64,000 nt of DNA, taken from assembly GCA_963575745.1 (NCBI GenBank), contig CAUYUJ010014758.1, forward strand, positions 303,648 through 367,647. The letters run 5' to 3'. The position numbers were made by a program, and so were the translations under genes. Position 1 is the first letter of the stretch; each line of letters starts with the position of its first letter. Under the pieces are notes generated by a model. That model was not told where the DNA came from and made no database searches. It saw nothing but the letters and a program-made list of their open reading frames with translations. This stretch comes from Prorocentrum cordatum (taxonomy: Eukaryota; Sar; Dinophyceae; Prorocentrales; Prorocentraceae). This document shows positions 28,677 through 39,602 of this stretch, one piece after another.

Positions 28677-29399
28677 TTAACTCGAGCTATAGATGAGCTA
28701 TAGAGCTGTTCGGCACAGCAATCGAACGGAGATCATCAGAAGCGCTCGTCTCAAGATGCCTGAGATCGGTCTGCTACCAGAGCTGGGGCCAAACGACTAC
28801 TGATACTCCGCTAATTATTGAACAGATCATGGTCGTTGTCTTTATTTTATTCGAGCTGTAGGCTGGCTATGGAGCTGAAGCACGTTTCGAATCAACATGT
28901 TATCAGGTTAATTCGCCTACGGACGTCTGAATTCAGCCTGCAATCATATCTGCGACGAGACAAATATTCGGACTGTACGTATCTTACTAGAAAGGACGTG
29001 CGTTTCTCTAATTGAATTCGAGCTCTAGGCCAACTACGGAGCTGAGCTGCACGCCAATCGACAGTGAATGCTGAGATGCATCAGTCTAGAGTATCTAGAC
29101 GCCTGAGATTCGGTCTGCGACCAAATTCGCACTCTTTCATTTTCTGAGAGACGGTGCTTGATTTCTGTACTTAGTTCAAGTTATGGGCAAGAGAGGGAGC
29201 TGGGAAGGAAGCTTTCCGCCCAACAGGAATCATCGGACACAGTCGGCACAGTATCGAGACGTCTGAGATTGGTCTGCCACTAGAGCTACAGCTGAAGAAC
29301 GACTTGAATTCTGCAGTTCGCTGTGAGATATCATTTAGATGCCTGAGATCGGTCTGCTACCAGAGCTGCGACTGAAAAACTGTTTGCGCTCTTCAAACT
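28677..29399 (-). repeat. Diverged NHE-1 monomers, reverse orientation
   Basis: On the minus strand the block reads as monomers of the 11.9-13.2 kb type (CGATTGCTGTGCCGAACAGC, AGCTCTGGTAGCAGACCGA, CTCAGGCATCT). Roughly four copies, heavily mutated. No head or tail of their own was found. They belong to an older, oppositely oriented NHE. Confidence 0.55.
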
Positions 29400-29800
29400 G
29401 GGAGCTGGCGGTAAACCGCCAACCAGGTAGGTCACCGCCGGGACCCCCGCAGAGATCTTTACACTCAAATTCGTGCTCAGAACACAATAGGAAACAATCT
29501 CGCATAAACACTGGAAGAATCCTACGCTGATCTTCTTGGAAAATCCCCTGGAATGCCTCGAACCACAAGCTCCCGCCAGTGCAGATCGATGCTTCTCGTC
29601 ATGCTGAACCCATCTATGCAAGTCAGAGCTGTGTATCATGCTTACTGTTTGAGAAAAGTTCGCCAAACTTGAAAATTGCATCCCCAGGGCCGACGGTTCT
29701 CCATGTCTTTCGGCAGTAATAATGCAGCGACAGACCTCAGAATTTCACAAGCAGGCGCGGCATAATTCACTACACGTGAGATAAATACTTGTTCACAAAA
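29400..29800 (+). mobile_element. Diverged NHE-2 copy
   Basis: Head GGAGCTGGCGGTAAACCGCC with right arm GGTCACCGCCGGG. Toward 29720-29790 the text CAGACCTCAGAATTTCACAAGCAGGCGCGGCATAA matches the NHE-2 body at 46915-46955. No tail was found; LINE D sequence and unassigned DNA follow. Confidence 0.5.
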
Positions 29801-30000
29801 CAAACTTCAGATCTCCACTGAGGCCAGGTCCAACGAAGTCTCAGGCGAAGCAAAAGCTGATAGCGTTAAGCAAGCAGTCAGCTCTTACTGCACATCAGCA
29901 AAGCTGCAAGAATATAAGAATCAGAAGCATGCGGAGACAAGCGTTATACGCAAGATGCACATTCAAATCTTAAAAAGAAAAAATCAGACAGAACAGCGGA
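29801..30000. other. AT-richer unassigned sequence
   Basis: No repeat or gene recognised. It probably contains the 3' UTR of LINE D and its junction with the NHE-2 copy. No A tail is obvious. Confidence 0.3.
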
Positions 30001-30477
30001 GCTTTGTGGATATATAAGTGAGAGAAATGAGAAAATGCGACCAGCCGAGTGTGACTTAAACAAGCAAATGATCAATGAAACTCAGCACAACCTGTGGGAG
30101 CACATCGCAGATGTGCTTCGTCGCCGACAACTCTGCATCTCACACAGTGGCACATGGGGGAAGACACCAGGCTGCAAGATAACCACCATTGTAGGCGATG
30201 TCAGTCCGCGAGAAGATATACTTGTTCCACAGACCGAATTGCGCCCACACACCACAAGCACTTTCGCGGCCGCACACACCCCCATCTAAGCCCGCTTTGA
30301 TAAGGCAAGCAGCAGAACACTGAGATTCGAAGTCACTGGAGTAGGCGAAATCGGCGTACACATGGCCCTGGCGGGCCGGATGCGTCAGTCAGTCAGCCCT
30401 CTGGTTCCATTCTCTACAGGGGCGAGAGAGGAAGTCTCGAGCCTCTGGAGGCCGCACCAAATGCGTACTGGGCGCCG
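30000..30477 (-). pseudogene. LINE D fragment: end of the RNase H-like domain
   Basis: On the minus strand the peptide reads CREWNQRAD (30392-30415), a TGA at 30389-30391, then LTHPARQGHVYADFAYSS and CLIKAGLDGGVCGRESACGVW (Asp at about 30286). After a frame change it continues DAELSATKHICDVLPQVVLSF (about 30139 downward). This parallels LINE C (REWNTRADVLTHTAR, IRAGFDGGV, DAEVSAVEHTIMILPRVVQ), including the permuted motif order, but is clearly diverged, so it is a separate family. An NHE inserted at 30477/30478 cuts it off from its upstream part at 37429-37528. Confidence 0.7.
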
Positions 30478-30695
30478 GCGGTAAACCGTCAACCTTTCTT
30501 TTTTGCGGACTTTGCGGTCGACTGCGCAGGCTTTCCAGCCTAGTCGGAAGCAAGGAGCGGGCGCATCGGGAGTAGGCGGAAGCCTCACCGATCCAAACGA
30601 TCAGAGGCGAAAGCCAACTCATATTAGGAGGATGAGAGGTCAAGCACACACACACACGACAAACGAAGGCATGGCGTGAGTGATCACAATCAAAA

Positions 30696-33600
30696 TCACA
30701 TCATATCCTGTCCGAAATACGCTTGCACAACCCGCGGCAAGATCATAATCGTATGCTCAACGGCCGAGACCTCGGCATCAGTCACTGTTGAAGTTGGATC
30801 AATCGAGAGTGCCGCACTGTACACCTCCGTCCAAATGATCTCATGGCTGAGTGGCTGCCTTGAGAGTCTCGATACCCTTCCAACATCTATCCAGCACCCG
30901 ACTCCCCACGCCGTCGCAAGAGACACCACCATCGAATCCAGCTCTGATGGCACAAACGCGAAACACCTGTTGTAACTGAGGGGCGTGAAGCCCTATCCTA
31001 TCTCGAATCACTGGTGGCCCGACGCGGGCCGTATGAGTGAGTACATCTGCACGCGTGTTCCATTCCCTGTATGTGTGGTCTACAATTTCCCTCCCGTGAC
31101 AGGCAGGCCTAATTCCATATCTTTGACTCATGTTGTCGAGTTGGTTTATCATTCTGTTGATCCTATCCTGATAAGTACGATTGAGCACCCTCCAGACACC
31201 CTGCAGCCAAGACACCACCAGAAGACTGTCCCCAGAAATATACACAGGGATCCCAAATGAGTCGAGGTCGCACTCAACCTCCTTCATATTTTGCAACGCA
31301 ATACGTTTGGCCAGTTTGTCGTTGAACGCCGCAGTGCCCTCTTGGGCCCCATAGGTGTGTAGGTCGTTTTGTGTGATAGTAAGTACCTCCTGCGGGGCCC
31401 CACCTGTTGTACCGTACCCTTTTCTTTTCTGAAAATAACTCAGCATCGTCCGTGTACACATGTGCTCGCAGAACTGAACATACGCAGCATCTGTCGGCAC
31501 AAAGGACTCCCACCATTTGAGTCCGTAGAATTCGCAGAAAGAAAATAGCCAGCATCTCTGGCCGACAGCTCGACCTGAACTAACATGTCTCCTTTTTAGC
31601 TGCGAAGCCTCTTGGAAGTGAAACATACCCCGCAAGCACTCAGACGCATCCGTCCTGAGTCTGTCCCACAGTGGGCCATACGCAACCGTAGTCATGTGGT
31701 GATCTCTCCACGTACGTTGCGTCGAAGATATTTCCTCATGAGAAGCAGTACACAACATAGAAATGAAATCAGCAGCATCCTTCGCGGAGTTCCACACCAT
31801 ACGAAGAAATCGCTGCACCAAACTCGCAAATCCATAAGATCGAAATTGCTCTCTGGCCTCGTGGTACCGCCGTCGGTTCCAGTCCGCCATAGTCTCCTCC
31901 TCTCTCCTCGGCCGTCGAAACATACGGCACAAACACCACCCCTCGAAGGCATTGAGCATGTGTAGCGAGGAAGCATCCGCAGTACATGTCTCTAGACAAT
32001 ACAACGCCATACTCTGCACCTTGTCTTGATAACGGCAAAACTTATCACGAACAGCTACCGCTCTGTTACGAAAGAAATTCGACTGTCCAATGAAACAAGC
32101 TCGAGCCTCCTTGATGCGATATTCAACATCAGGATGAGCGGGCACTAAGTATGTGGAGAAAATCTCATGACCCAATACTTTCATACTGCAAACACGTCGA
32201 AGTCTAAAGCCCTGATATCTCGAGCACGCAGGTATACACAAATCCTCGCTGGTAAGTATATGTCCGTCACCGTCCACTTTAGCATTCTCCCCACATGTCA
32301 TGTACAACAGGCTGCTATCCTTCCATCTCATCCCCCAGTCATGTAGTGGTAGTGTTAGATCGTGCATCATCTGAGCCAACACAGTTGAGGAGGCAGAGAC
32401 AAGGTAGCAGTTGTCCGCCCACACAAAGTGGTTCACTATTGTCCGTCGCTCATACTCACCACAGACGCCCTCCAGCACATACCCCACTCCTCTACTGTCC
32501 CAATCCCGAAATATAGGTCCCCACATGGCACATATGATAAGATTAAAGAGAAGAGGCCCCTCAGGGCCGCCCGTCCGTATGCAGACGTCCCAGTTGATGT
32601 CGTGAATGGCCATACCCTCGACAACTAACGACCCCGTAGTGCAAACCAGCGGTGATAGCAAAGCATACTGGAGATAGGCAGGAATATTGGCATGACCCAT
32701 AGCTCGCTTGGCGTTTAGAAGGCTGCAGTGGTCGAACGCTTGTTTGATATCGGCGTTAGCGATATGGACCGTCTGATCCTTTCCCCAGATGTCCCCATGT
32801 TGAGCCAGAGCCTTGAGGGCCCCCACAATTTCCCCCGTCTTACGTCCCTCCTGGAAGCCGTAGATGCCCAGGGGTCCCATGAGGCCAGCCCGAGACACAA
32901 ATTGTTCGACCAGGATCACCACAAGCAGAATACCAACGGCTGAGACTGTTTTGCAGACAGAGGTACCGTGCATCTGTCAGCGATGTCAAGCTCGGCAGCT
33001 TGGGCATGAAGGCGATCAAAATTTGCCTCCAATCCTGCGGATACTGCCGTGCCAAGCGAAATATCTCATCAAACATCCGAGCAACGCCACGCAAAGTCGC
33101 CCACGGCAATGCCTTGAGGATTTCACAAGGCAGCCTGTCGGGGCCGGTGGCACGCTTGGACTTGAGACGTGACCGTGCCTGGCATACCACCGCCATTGTC
33201 AGTCCCTCAGTGCAGTACCCGTCACATAGGTTCTGTTGTGCATCCCTCCTCAACTCCTCCAACATCGCCATATCCCGTCCTCTGACCTCCTCCGAAGTAT
33301 ACTTCTGTCTGGTATGTGCTCTGATCTCCTCCACCCACTCCTCCCTGTCCTCAGATATCCGTCCCTGCACAATGAGGTGCTTGATACCATGACGCTCTTT
33401 GCGCCTGGAGGCAGGAGAGGTCCACGCGGCCAACGCCGCACGATACTCCCTCCGCAGTCCGTTGGCACGTCTGCGCAAGCTGGGCACATCCACTGACGCT
33501 GGCAGAGGCTTCCGTCGCAAAATCTCCTGGCAGGCCGTGAGCCCTGCAGGCCTAATTGGCGGTAGTCCCCGTCCCGTGGTGGCAGTCGTGAATTTGATAT

Positions 33601-34666
33601 CCTCCTGCTCAGTACAGGCCCGAATAGTGGTCGACACAAGGTCCCCTGGAGAACAAATAGTATTGGCATCTCCCAAGACCCGATCGATTTCCTTTCGCGC
33701 CATATTGAGGTCCCCCCAATTCACCGTCTTATAACCCACCAAACTCTTTTCTCGAGCTGCCGTCGGGATACTACGTTTGACCAGCTCAGCGCCTGTGTCA
33801 CTAAAAGTCCCCTGAAGCAGGCCATGGTCGCTGAGACGACTACGATTTGTCTTCCCCCCATTACTCATGATCGTTTCGACCGTCATCTCATCGATCACCC
33901 ACGTCCTGGGAACAAAAATGTAATCAAGAACCTTCTTACACGTCCCCCACCGAGATACTCCGTAGCTCTCCCATGTGTGTAGTCGTCGTGGCAAGAACGA
34001 ATTGGCAGCCTTCATCCCCAGGCGCCCTAGAAAGCACAGAACACGCTCGCGCAACTGTTGTCGTACGTCCCTCCTCACCCGCTGTGCACCTCCCTCCTCG
34101 CAAGTCCTCCTCTCCTCCTTGGTAGCACTTCCCACCGCCTCATAGACAGTCCCAGTGCGTGAGCACTGCAGCTGAGTTGATGGGGGTAGCTCAACATTGG
34201 CGTCGAGCAGCACAGAGACAGTCGCTCCCTTCCAGCGGCTGCGCAGAGTGAGAATAACTGACTCGAGCGCGTCCAACACCACGCACTGCACATCTACGGC
34301 GTTCTCGACGCCGGGGTCGGGAAGATACGCAGAGGCAACAATCACAGGGGCACTTCCACTACCAAAGACCACCACACAGAACCGTTCATATTGACATATT
34401 GATTCACGTACACACGTACTCCACTCTTTGTTAAATAATAACCCACACTTACCGTCACAACTCACACGGTATGATAGACCACACCGTCTGATATATGCAT
34501 CGAATTTGCCTCCAAAAAGATTCTGGCATTCCTGAACACCCCAGATGCAATCTCGCATTGAAAGGCACCTCAGAATCTCATTCCCCTTGAAATTGGCCGA
34601 CCCCGCCCGATTGAGGTTCCAGCTACCCAGTCGGATCCCCTTGAACGGTGTTCGGCGTCGTCGTCG
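30696..34666 (-). pseudogene. LINE C copy 1 ORF2: endonuclease, RT, RNase H-like; two frame lesions
   Basis: After the ORF1 TGA the frame continues without AUG: IRLGSWNLNRAGSANF, GVQECQNLF (endonuclease start; first ATG only at 34558). Endonuclease motifs: VASAYLPDPG, LLDANVEL, KVLDYIFVP, SRLSDHGLLQ. RT entry KRATGPDRLPCEIL and AFMPKLPSLTSLTDARYLCLQ. A 2-bp deletion near 32920 (ACCACAAG against ACCACACAAG in copy 2) shifts the frame. RT motif A is NADIKQAFDHC, B is RTGGPEGPLLFN, C is HFVWADNCYL (32410-32421). The RNase H-like part has ISGDSLLVVSWLQG, YREWNTRAD, GFDGG, then DAEVSAVEHT. A 1-bp insertion near 30909 (CCCCACG against CCCACG) breaks it. This copy is inactive. Confidence 0.8.
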
Positions 34667-35926
34667 TCACACCCTCCTGTTGACCTCCGTCTCGATATCA
34701 GCCTTCGTCTTAGTAAACGCAGGTATGAGTTGATGCAACCTGTCGACAGTCTCACTCGACACCTCCCATGTCGCCCGCGTCGTGGTAAACTCAGCCAGAA
34801 GCATCGGCCTCGGAGCGGCCGTCGTGGGCACTGTCCAAATAGTCGATTTGGGCGGTCCCATTTCCCCTCGCACAGCAATAGCCTCGATACCAATCTGTGT
34901 ACACATGCTCCGAATAGTGCCGCAGAATCTCCCCACCGCCTTAACGTGGCCCCTCTTCCACTCTGGGCATTCGACACTGACTTTGATCGACTCAAGGTTG
35001 ATAACCTGCTTCATATTCTCAACGAGGCACTGTGGTGCAGCGATCTGGATTCCTGGAGGAGGCGCGGGGCGTTTAGCAGGGGGTACCGTCACAAGGTCGA
35101 TGCACCTTTTGACCCTCCAAATAATATCCCTGTCGGTCCCTGGCTTGAATTTGATTTTGGCCGATCCGAACATGTAACGGCCAGCGTTAATGCGCTCAGT
35201 ACCGTCAACACACACGTGCACACGATCATCCTCCGAAAGACAATGATTTGTAATGTTATCTATGAGCACCTTCACATCCTCCCACATGAGCATTTCCTGA
35301 GACCTCCTATCCCTGTCACTCCAGTTGGTGACCCATCCCTTGAGTTCGACATACGTTGGAGAGAAGTAGGTGGTTCCAGGAGCCTGGTATCTTCCCGTCC
35401 TGGTATTATCAGGCCTCGTCGAAGCGTCACTGGCAACTGAACCCGCACGAACCTGTCCCTGGAGCCCCTGGACGATCGTCTCGAGTCGATTATGTTTAGT
35501 CTCAAGCCCTTGAACGCTCGTCTCCAAATTAGAAATCGTAACACCCTGCTTCTGGACCTGGGCCTGAACGTTGTCGATTTTGGTCCCCTGAACTCCTATG
35601 GCATCCTGGATCCTTTCAGTGTTATCATCCATCTTGTGCATCATCTGCAATAGTAAACTCTGCATACCATCCTTCCCCTCCAAGGCGGCCTTCCTTACAG
35701 CAAGAACCTCCTCACGATTACGCTTCACAGGGGGGGCTCCGCCATCCACCGTCATGTTATCTGCATGCTCGGGCATTGTGTCGATACACTGAGGTCCGTA
35801 TCCCCACGAGTGCAACCACTGTCGTGTCACCGTCCGTTCACAGAGAGGTACAGCAGATTCACTATCTGGAGTAGAGTCGGCAGTATTCAATCTTCCGTCC
35901 AATCGGTAGTCACCTGGGGTCTTCTC
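34667..35926 (-). CDS. LINE C ORF1: coiled-coil RNA-binding protein
   Basis: The frame is open from 36121, but the first ATG is at 35926, giving about 419 codons to the TGA at 34667-34669. A coiled coil spans about residues 95-180 counted from that ATG (MHKMDDNTERIQDAIGVQ, ISNLETSVQGLETKHNRLET). Next comes FSPTYVELKGWVTNWSDRD, the conserved block shared with LINE B ORF1, then a globular region. Predicted to bind the element RNA. The stop is TGA followed by C, a context known to be leaky, and the following codons (Arg-rich, then the endonuclease) stay in phase. If residues upstream of the ATG are used, a non-AUG start or a lost ATG must be assumed. Confidence 0.7.
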   Translation of the reverse strand, partial: EKTPGDYRLDGRLNTADSTPDSESAVPLCERTVTRQWLHSWGYGPQCIDTMPEHADNMTVDGGAPPVKRNREEVLAVRKAALEGKDGMQSLLLQMMHKMDDNTERIQDAIGVQGTKIDNVQAQVQKQGVTISNLETSVQGLETKHNRLETIVQGLQGQVRAGSVASDASTRPDNTRTGRYQAPGTTYFSPTYVELKGWVTNWSDRDRRSQEMLMWEDVKVLIDNITNHCLSEDDRVHVCVDGTERINAGRYMFGSAKIKFKPGTDRDIIWRVKRCIDLVTVPPAKRPAPPPGIQIAAPQCLVENMKQVINLESIKVSVECPEWKRGHVKAVGRFCGTIRSMCTQIGIEAIAVRGEMGPPKSTIWTVPTTAAPRPMLLAEFTTTRATWEVSSETVDRLHQLIPAFTKTKADIETEVNRRV

Positions 35927-36230
35927 CATATCCTGAAGTTGTCTTTTACGAGAGGCTCGCTCGACAGCAGTATCTGGCTTTTGACCGTAATCCTGTGAGT
36001 ACTGCAAATATGGCACTGTCGGTGATATTTCCTCCAGCTGAAACCTTCTCGCGAGAACCGAAAAGTCGTATCCGTCCGTCGTCACACACGTACAACAAAA
36101 GATAACAAGCGCAGCAAACAAAGGAAGCAGCCTAGCTGACCTCGAAGATGCCGTACCCGTCGATGGCAGCGATGGCTGCCGCGCCGTCTCCCCGCGACGC
36201 CGACACCCCCTGAGCCCCAGTGGGATCCTG

Positions 36231-36260
36231 GAGCCTTGAGCCGGGGAGCCTTGAGCCGGG
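36231..36260 (-). repeat. 15-bp direct repeat at the LINE C 5' end, possible SL relict
   Basis: Two exact tandem copies of CCCGGCTCAAGGCTC on the minus strand. Each contains GGCTCAAG, the last 8 nt of DinoSL, and is followed by sequence resembling the LINE A leader. This fits degraded, re-acquired spliced leaders, but only 8 nt match. Confidence 0.35.
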
Positions 36261-37428
36261 GGACTCGTAGAGCTTCCTGATAATATATAATATGGAGAAA
36301 AATACAGAGAACGAATAGTTTTTCAGCCCAGCAATTTCAGACCTCTTGATGCAACACCCGAACGCCCCCGATGTTTCTCGATTGTCTTCTTTACGAGCTC
36401 TGTAGCTCTCCTACAGCCCGATTTACGTGCGTAGATCCACAGCACCTCTCAAGAGGACTCTAACAAAACGAATAGTTTGGCAACCCAGCTCGAGTATCAA
36501 ACCGAGTTCAGACCTCTGAATGCGACAGGCGGACGCGTCTGATTTCTGCGAATCGACGCCTGCGATTACCAGATCTGCAGCCTCCCTACACCCGAGTTAA
36601 GTGCAGAAAACCGACAGCACCTCTCAGGATGACTCGAACAATACAATAGTTTCGCGGACCTAGTTCGGGCAGCAGACCGACGAGCTCTGGATTCGACAGG
36701 CGGACGCGCCTGATATCTTCAAATCGATTTCTGTGACCATCAGCACTGTAGCCCCCATCATCCCGAGTTAAGTGCAGAAAACCGAGAGACTTCTCAAGAT
36801 GACTCGAACAATACGAATAGTTTCGCGATTCTAGATCGGGCAGCAGACCGAGTTCTAAGCTCTAGATTCAACAGACAAATGCGACTGACGATTCCGAATC
36901 GGTTTCTGTAAGTAACAGCTCTGTAGCTGTCCTATAGCTCGAGTTAAGTACAGAAAACCCAGAGCGTCTGTCAAGATGACTCGAATAATACGAATAGGTT
37001 TGCGGACCTAGCTCGGCTAGCACACCAAGTTCAGACCTCTGGATGCGACAGGCGAACGCGCCTGATCATTCTGGATCGATTAGCTGCGCTTACCAGCTCT
37101 GTAGCTGTCATCAAGCTCGAGTTATGTTCAGAAAACCGCTATTGCGTGTCAAGATGACTTGAAACGGCCGATCCCGCCTGCCTGCTTTTTGGCAGTAAAA
37201 GGTACCCGATCGAGCTGATGTCAAGATGGCGAGCGGGAATAAGATCGAATATCATGGGAAAAAAAAACTAGAGCTCAAACGAATTGTTGAATTTCGAGAA
37301 CAAAATTTTCAACCGACCAAAAGTCAGCAAAAGGTCCGTCGAGATTTTTCTTGCCAACTAGCTCTCCAGCGCCCCGGAATTCCTCTTAAGCTTCCAGCAA
37401 TAACTTGCTAAGGGAAGCTCTACGAGTT

Positions 37429-37528
37429 ACTCTGCAAGCCTCTGGAGGCCGCACCAAATGCGTACTCTGCAAGGCGTCCAACGCATTTATAAGAATCCCC
37501 ACACGTCTTTGCTAAACCTGAGATAACA
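37429..37528 (-). pseudogene. LINE D fragment between two NHEs
   Basis: This 100-bp piece contains AGCCTCTGGAGGCCGCACC, identical to 30440-30458, within a 35-bp unit that was tandemly duplicated before the NHE at 30478-37428 inserted. On the minus strand one frame reads GDSYKCVGRLAEYAFGAASRG, filling the gap between the DS motif (39.4 kb) and the REWNQRAD motif (30.4 kb). Confidence 0.6.
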
Positions 37529-38745
37529 CTGGGCGCCGGCGGTAAACCGTCAACCTTTCTTACCGCCGGGGGACTCGTAGAGCTTCCTGACAATATATAA
37601 TGTGGAAAAATGCAGAGAACGAATAGCTTTCAGCCCAAGCGATTTCAGACCTCTCGATGCAACAGCCGAACGCCCCCGATGCTTCTGGATTGTCTTCTTT
37701 ACGAGCTCTGTAGCTCTCCTACAGCCCGAGTTACGTGCGTAAATCGACAGCACCTCTCAAGATGACTCTAACAAAACGAATAGTTTGGCAACCCAGCTCG
37801 AGTATCAAACCGAGTTCAGACCTCTGAATGCGACAGGCGGACGCGTCTGATGTCAGCAAATCGACTCCTGTGATTACCAGCCCTGCAACCCCCCTACATC
37901 CCGAGTTAAGTGCAGAAAACCGACAGCACCTCTCTGGATGACTCGAACAATACAATAGTTTCGCGGACCTAGTTCGGGCAGCAGAACGAGTTCCGAGCTC
38001 CGGATTCGACAGGCGGACGCGCCTGATGTCTTCAAATCGATTCCTGTGACCAACAGCACTGTAGCCCCCCCCCAGCCCGAGTTGAGTGCAGAAAACCGAG
38101 CACTTCTCAAGATGACTCGAACAATACGAATAGTTTCGCGATTCTAGACCGAGCAGCAGACCGAGTTCAGAGCTCTGGATTCAACAGACAAATGCGATTG
38201 ATGATTCTGAATCGTTTTCTGTACGTATCACCTCTGTAGCTGTCCTATAGCTCGAGTTAAGTACAGAAAACCCAGAGCGTCTATCAAGATGACCCGAATA
38301 ATACGAATAGGTTTGCGGACCTAGCTCGGCTAGCAGACCGAGTTCAGACCTCTAGATTCAACAGGCGAACGCGCCTGATCATTCTGAATCGGTTAGCTGT
38401 GCTTACCAGCTCTGTAGCTGTCCTAAAGCTCGAGTTATGTTCAGAAAAACGTCATCGCGTGTCAAGATGACTTGAAACGGCCGATCCCGCCTGCCTGCTT
38501 TTTGGCAGTAAAAAAAGGTACCCGATCAAGCTGAGATCAAGATGATGGCGAGCGGGAATAAGATCGAATATCATGGAAAAAATACTAGAGCTCAAACGAA
38601 TTGTTAAATTTCGAAAACAAAATTTTCAACCGACCAAAAGTCAGCAAAAGGTCCGTCGAGATTTTTCCTGCCAACTAGCTCTCCAGCGCCCCGGAATTAC
38701 TCTTAAGCTTCCAGCAATAACTTGCTAAGGGAAGCTCTACGAGTT
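37529..38745 (+). mobile_element. NHE-1 copy inserted in LINE D
   Basis: Head CTGGGCGCCGGCGGTAAACC, loop ending CCTTTC, right arm TTACCGCCGG, then ACTCGTAGAGCTTCC, first (head-type) monomer, four further monomers, tail with AGCTTCCAGCAATAACTTGC hairpin and end GAGTT. 1217 bp, all parts present. Confidence 0.8.
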
Positions 38746-38746
38746 A

Positions 38747-39352
38747 CTGGGCGCCGGCAATCACTCGAACAGTACGATAGAGTTCAGAGCTCTGGATTCA
38801 ACACACAAACGCGACTGATGATTCTGATCGTTCTCTAAATATCAGCTCTGTAGCTATCATAGAGCTCGAGAAAAGTACAGAAAACCGAGAGCGCCTGTCA
38901 AGGTGATTCGAATAATACGAACAGGTTTGCGGACCTAGCTCAGCTAGCAGACCGAGTTCAGACCTCTCGATGGAACAGCCGAACGCGCCTTATCATTCTG
39001 AATTGATAACGTGTGCTAACCAGCTCTGTAGCTGTCCTCTGTCTCAAGTTAATTTCACAATACCGACAACGCGAATCAAGATGACTCGAAACGGCCGATC
39101 CCGCCAGTGTGCTTTTTGGCAGTAAAAGGTACCCGATCGAGCTGATGTCAAGATGGCGAGGGAATAAGATCGAATATCACGGGAAAAAATACTAGAGCTA
39201 AAACGAATTGAGGAATGTCGAGAACAAAATTCTTAACCGACTAAAAATCAGCAAAAGGTCCGTCGAGATTTTTCTTGCCAACTAGCTCTCCAGCGCGGCG
39301 GAATTACTCTTAAGCTTCGAGCAAGAACTTCCTGATGAAAGCTCTATGAGTT
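38747..39352 (+). mobile_element. NHE-1 copy with a truncated head
   Basis: It starts CTGGGCGCCGGC and then jumps into monomer text (AATCACTCGAACAG), so the head hairpin and early monomers are deleted. Two monomers and a complete tail ending GCTCTATGAGTT remain. After the A at 39353, LINE D sequence resumes, so this or the preceding copy closes the insertion opened at 37529. Confidence 0.7.
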
Positions 39353-39602
39353 ACATTTTCTTTCCCGCACAGCCAGTTGATCACTAATATGGAGTCCCCT
39401 CGGATGTCCAATGGTATCCCTCCCGTATAAAGATTCCATTGTGTACATCGCATGCCATGTAAAGATATACGTAACTAAGTCGTTCCTACATGCAGGCGTG
39501 TCCTGGTGATGCCGTGCAATCTTAAGACCTTCGCCCTCGTCAGCACTCAAAACTACTGGCCTCCTCGACAGCGCGAATCATTTGCATTTCTGTTGAAACA
39601 GA
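39353..39602 (-). pseudogene. LINE D fragment with the RNase H-like DS motif
   Basis: On the minus strand near 39365-39430 one frame reads GGIPLDIRGDSILVINWLCGKEN, aligning with LINE C FGIPVYISGDSLLVVSWLQG and LINE B KGLPIEISGDSLVICNWING. The flanks are NHE ends on both sides. Confidence 0.7.

Larger units (their letters stand above)
30499..36258 (-). mobile_element. LINE C copy 1, near full-length
   Basis: The 3' end (A6 on the sense strand) abuts the NHE head at 30499-30506. The 5' end at about 36258 reaches the right side of the head at GCCGGGGGACTC, where about 12 bp of the hairpin are missing, so no duplication can be read. Contents: 5' UTR, ORF1 (34667 to about 35926-36121), in-phase EN-RT-RNase H ORF2 (30696-34666) and a 3' UTR with an (AC)n run. 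About 5.8 kb. Copy 2 at 59934-62706 is near-identical over the shared part. Confidence 0.85.
30478..37428 (+). mobile_element. NHE-1 carrying LINE C in its head hairpin
   Basis: The left head CTGGGCGCCGGCGGTAAACC starts at 30478. After LINE C the head resumes at about 36259 (GGGACTCGTAGAGCTTCC). About five monomers of 175-180 bp follow (36300-37140), then the standard tail (GATCCCGCC, GATGGCGAGCGGGAATAAG, CCAACTAGCTCTCCAGCGCC) and the end GGGAAGCTCTACGAGTT at 37428. The flanks fit an empty site: GCGTA before the element and ACTCTGC after it. The uninterrupted text GCGTACTCTGC exists at about 37459-37469. Confidence 0.8.

Noticed and set aside
24474-36240. Other GAGCCTTGAG or CTTGAG words as SL relicts
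   Set aside because: Isolated 6-10-nt matches inside coding frames occur by chance; only sites with tandem structure or full length were kept.
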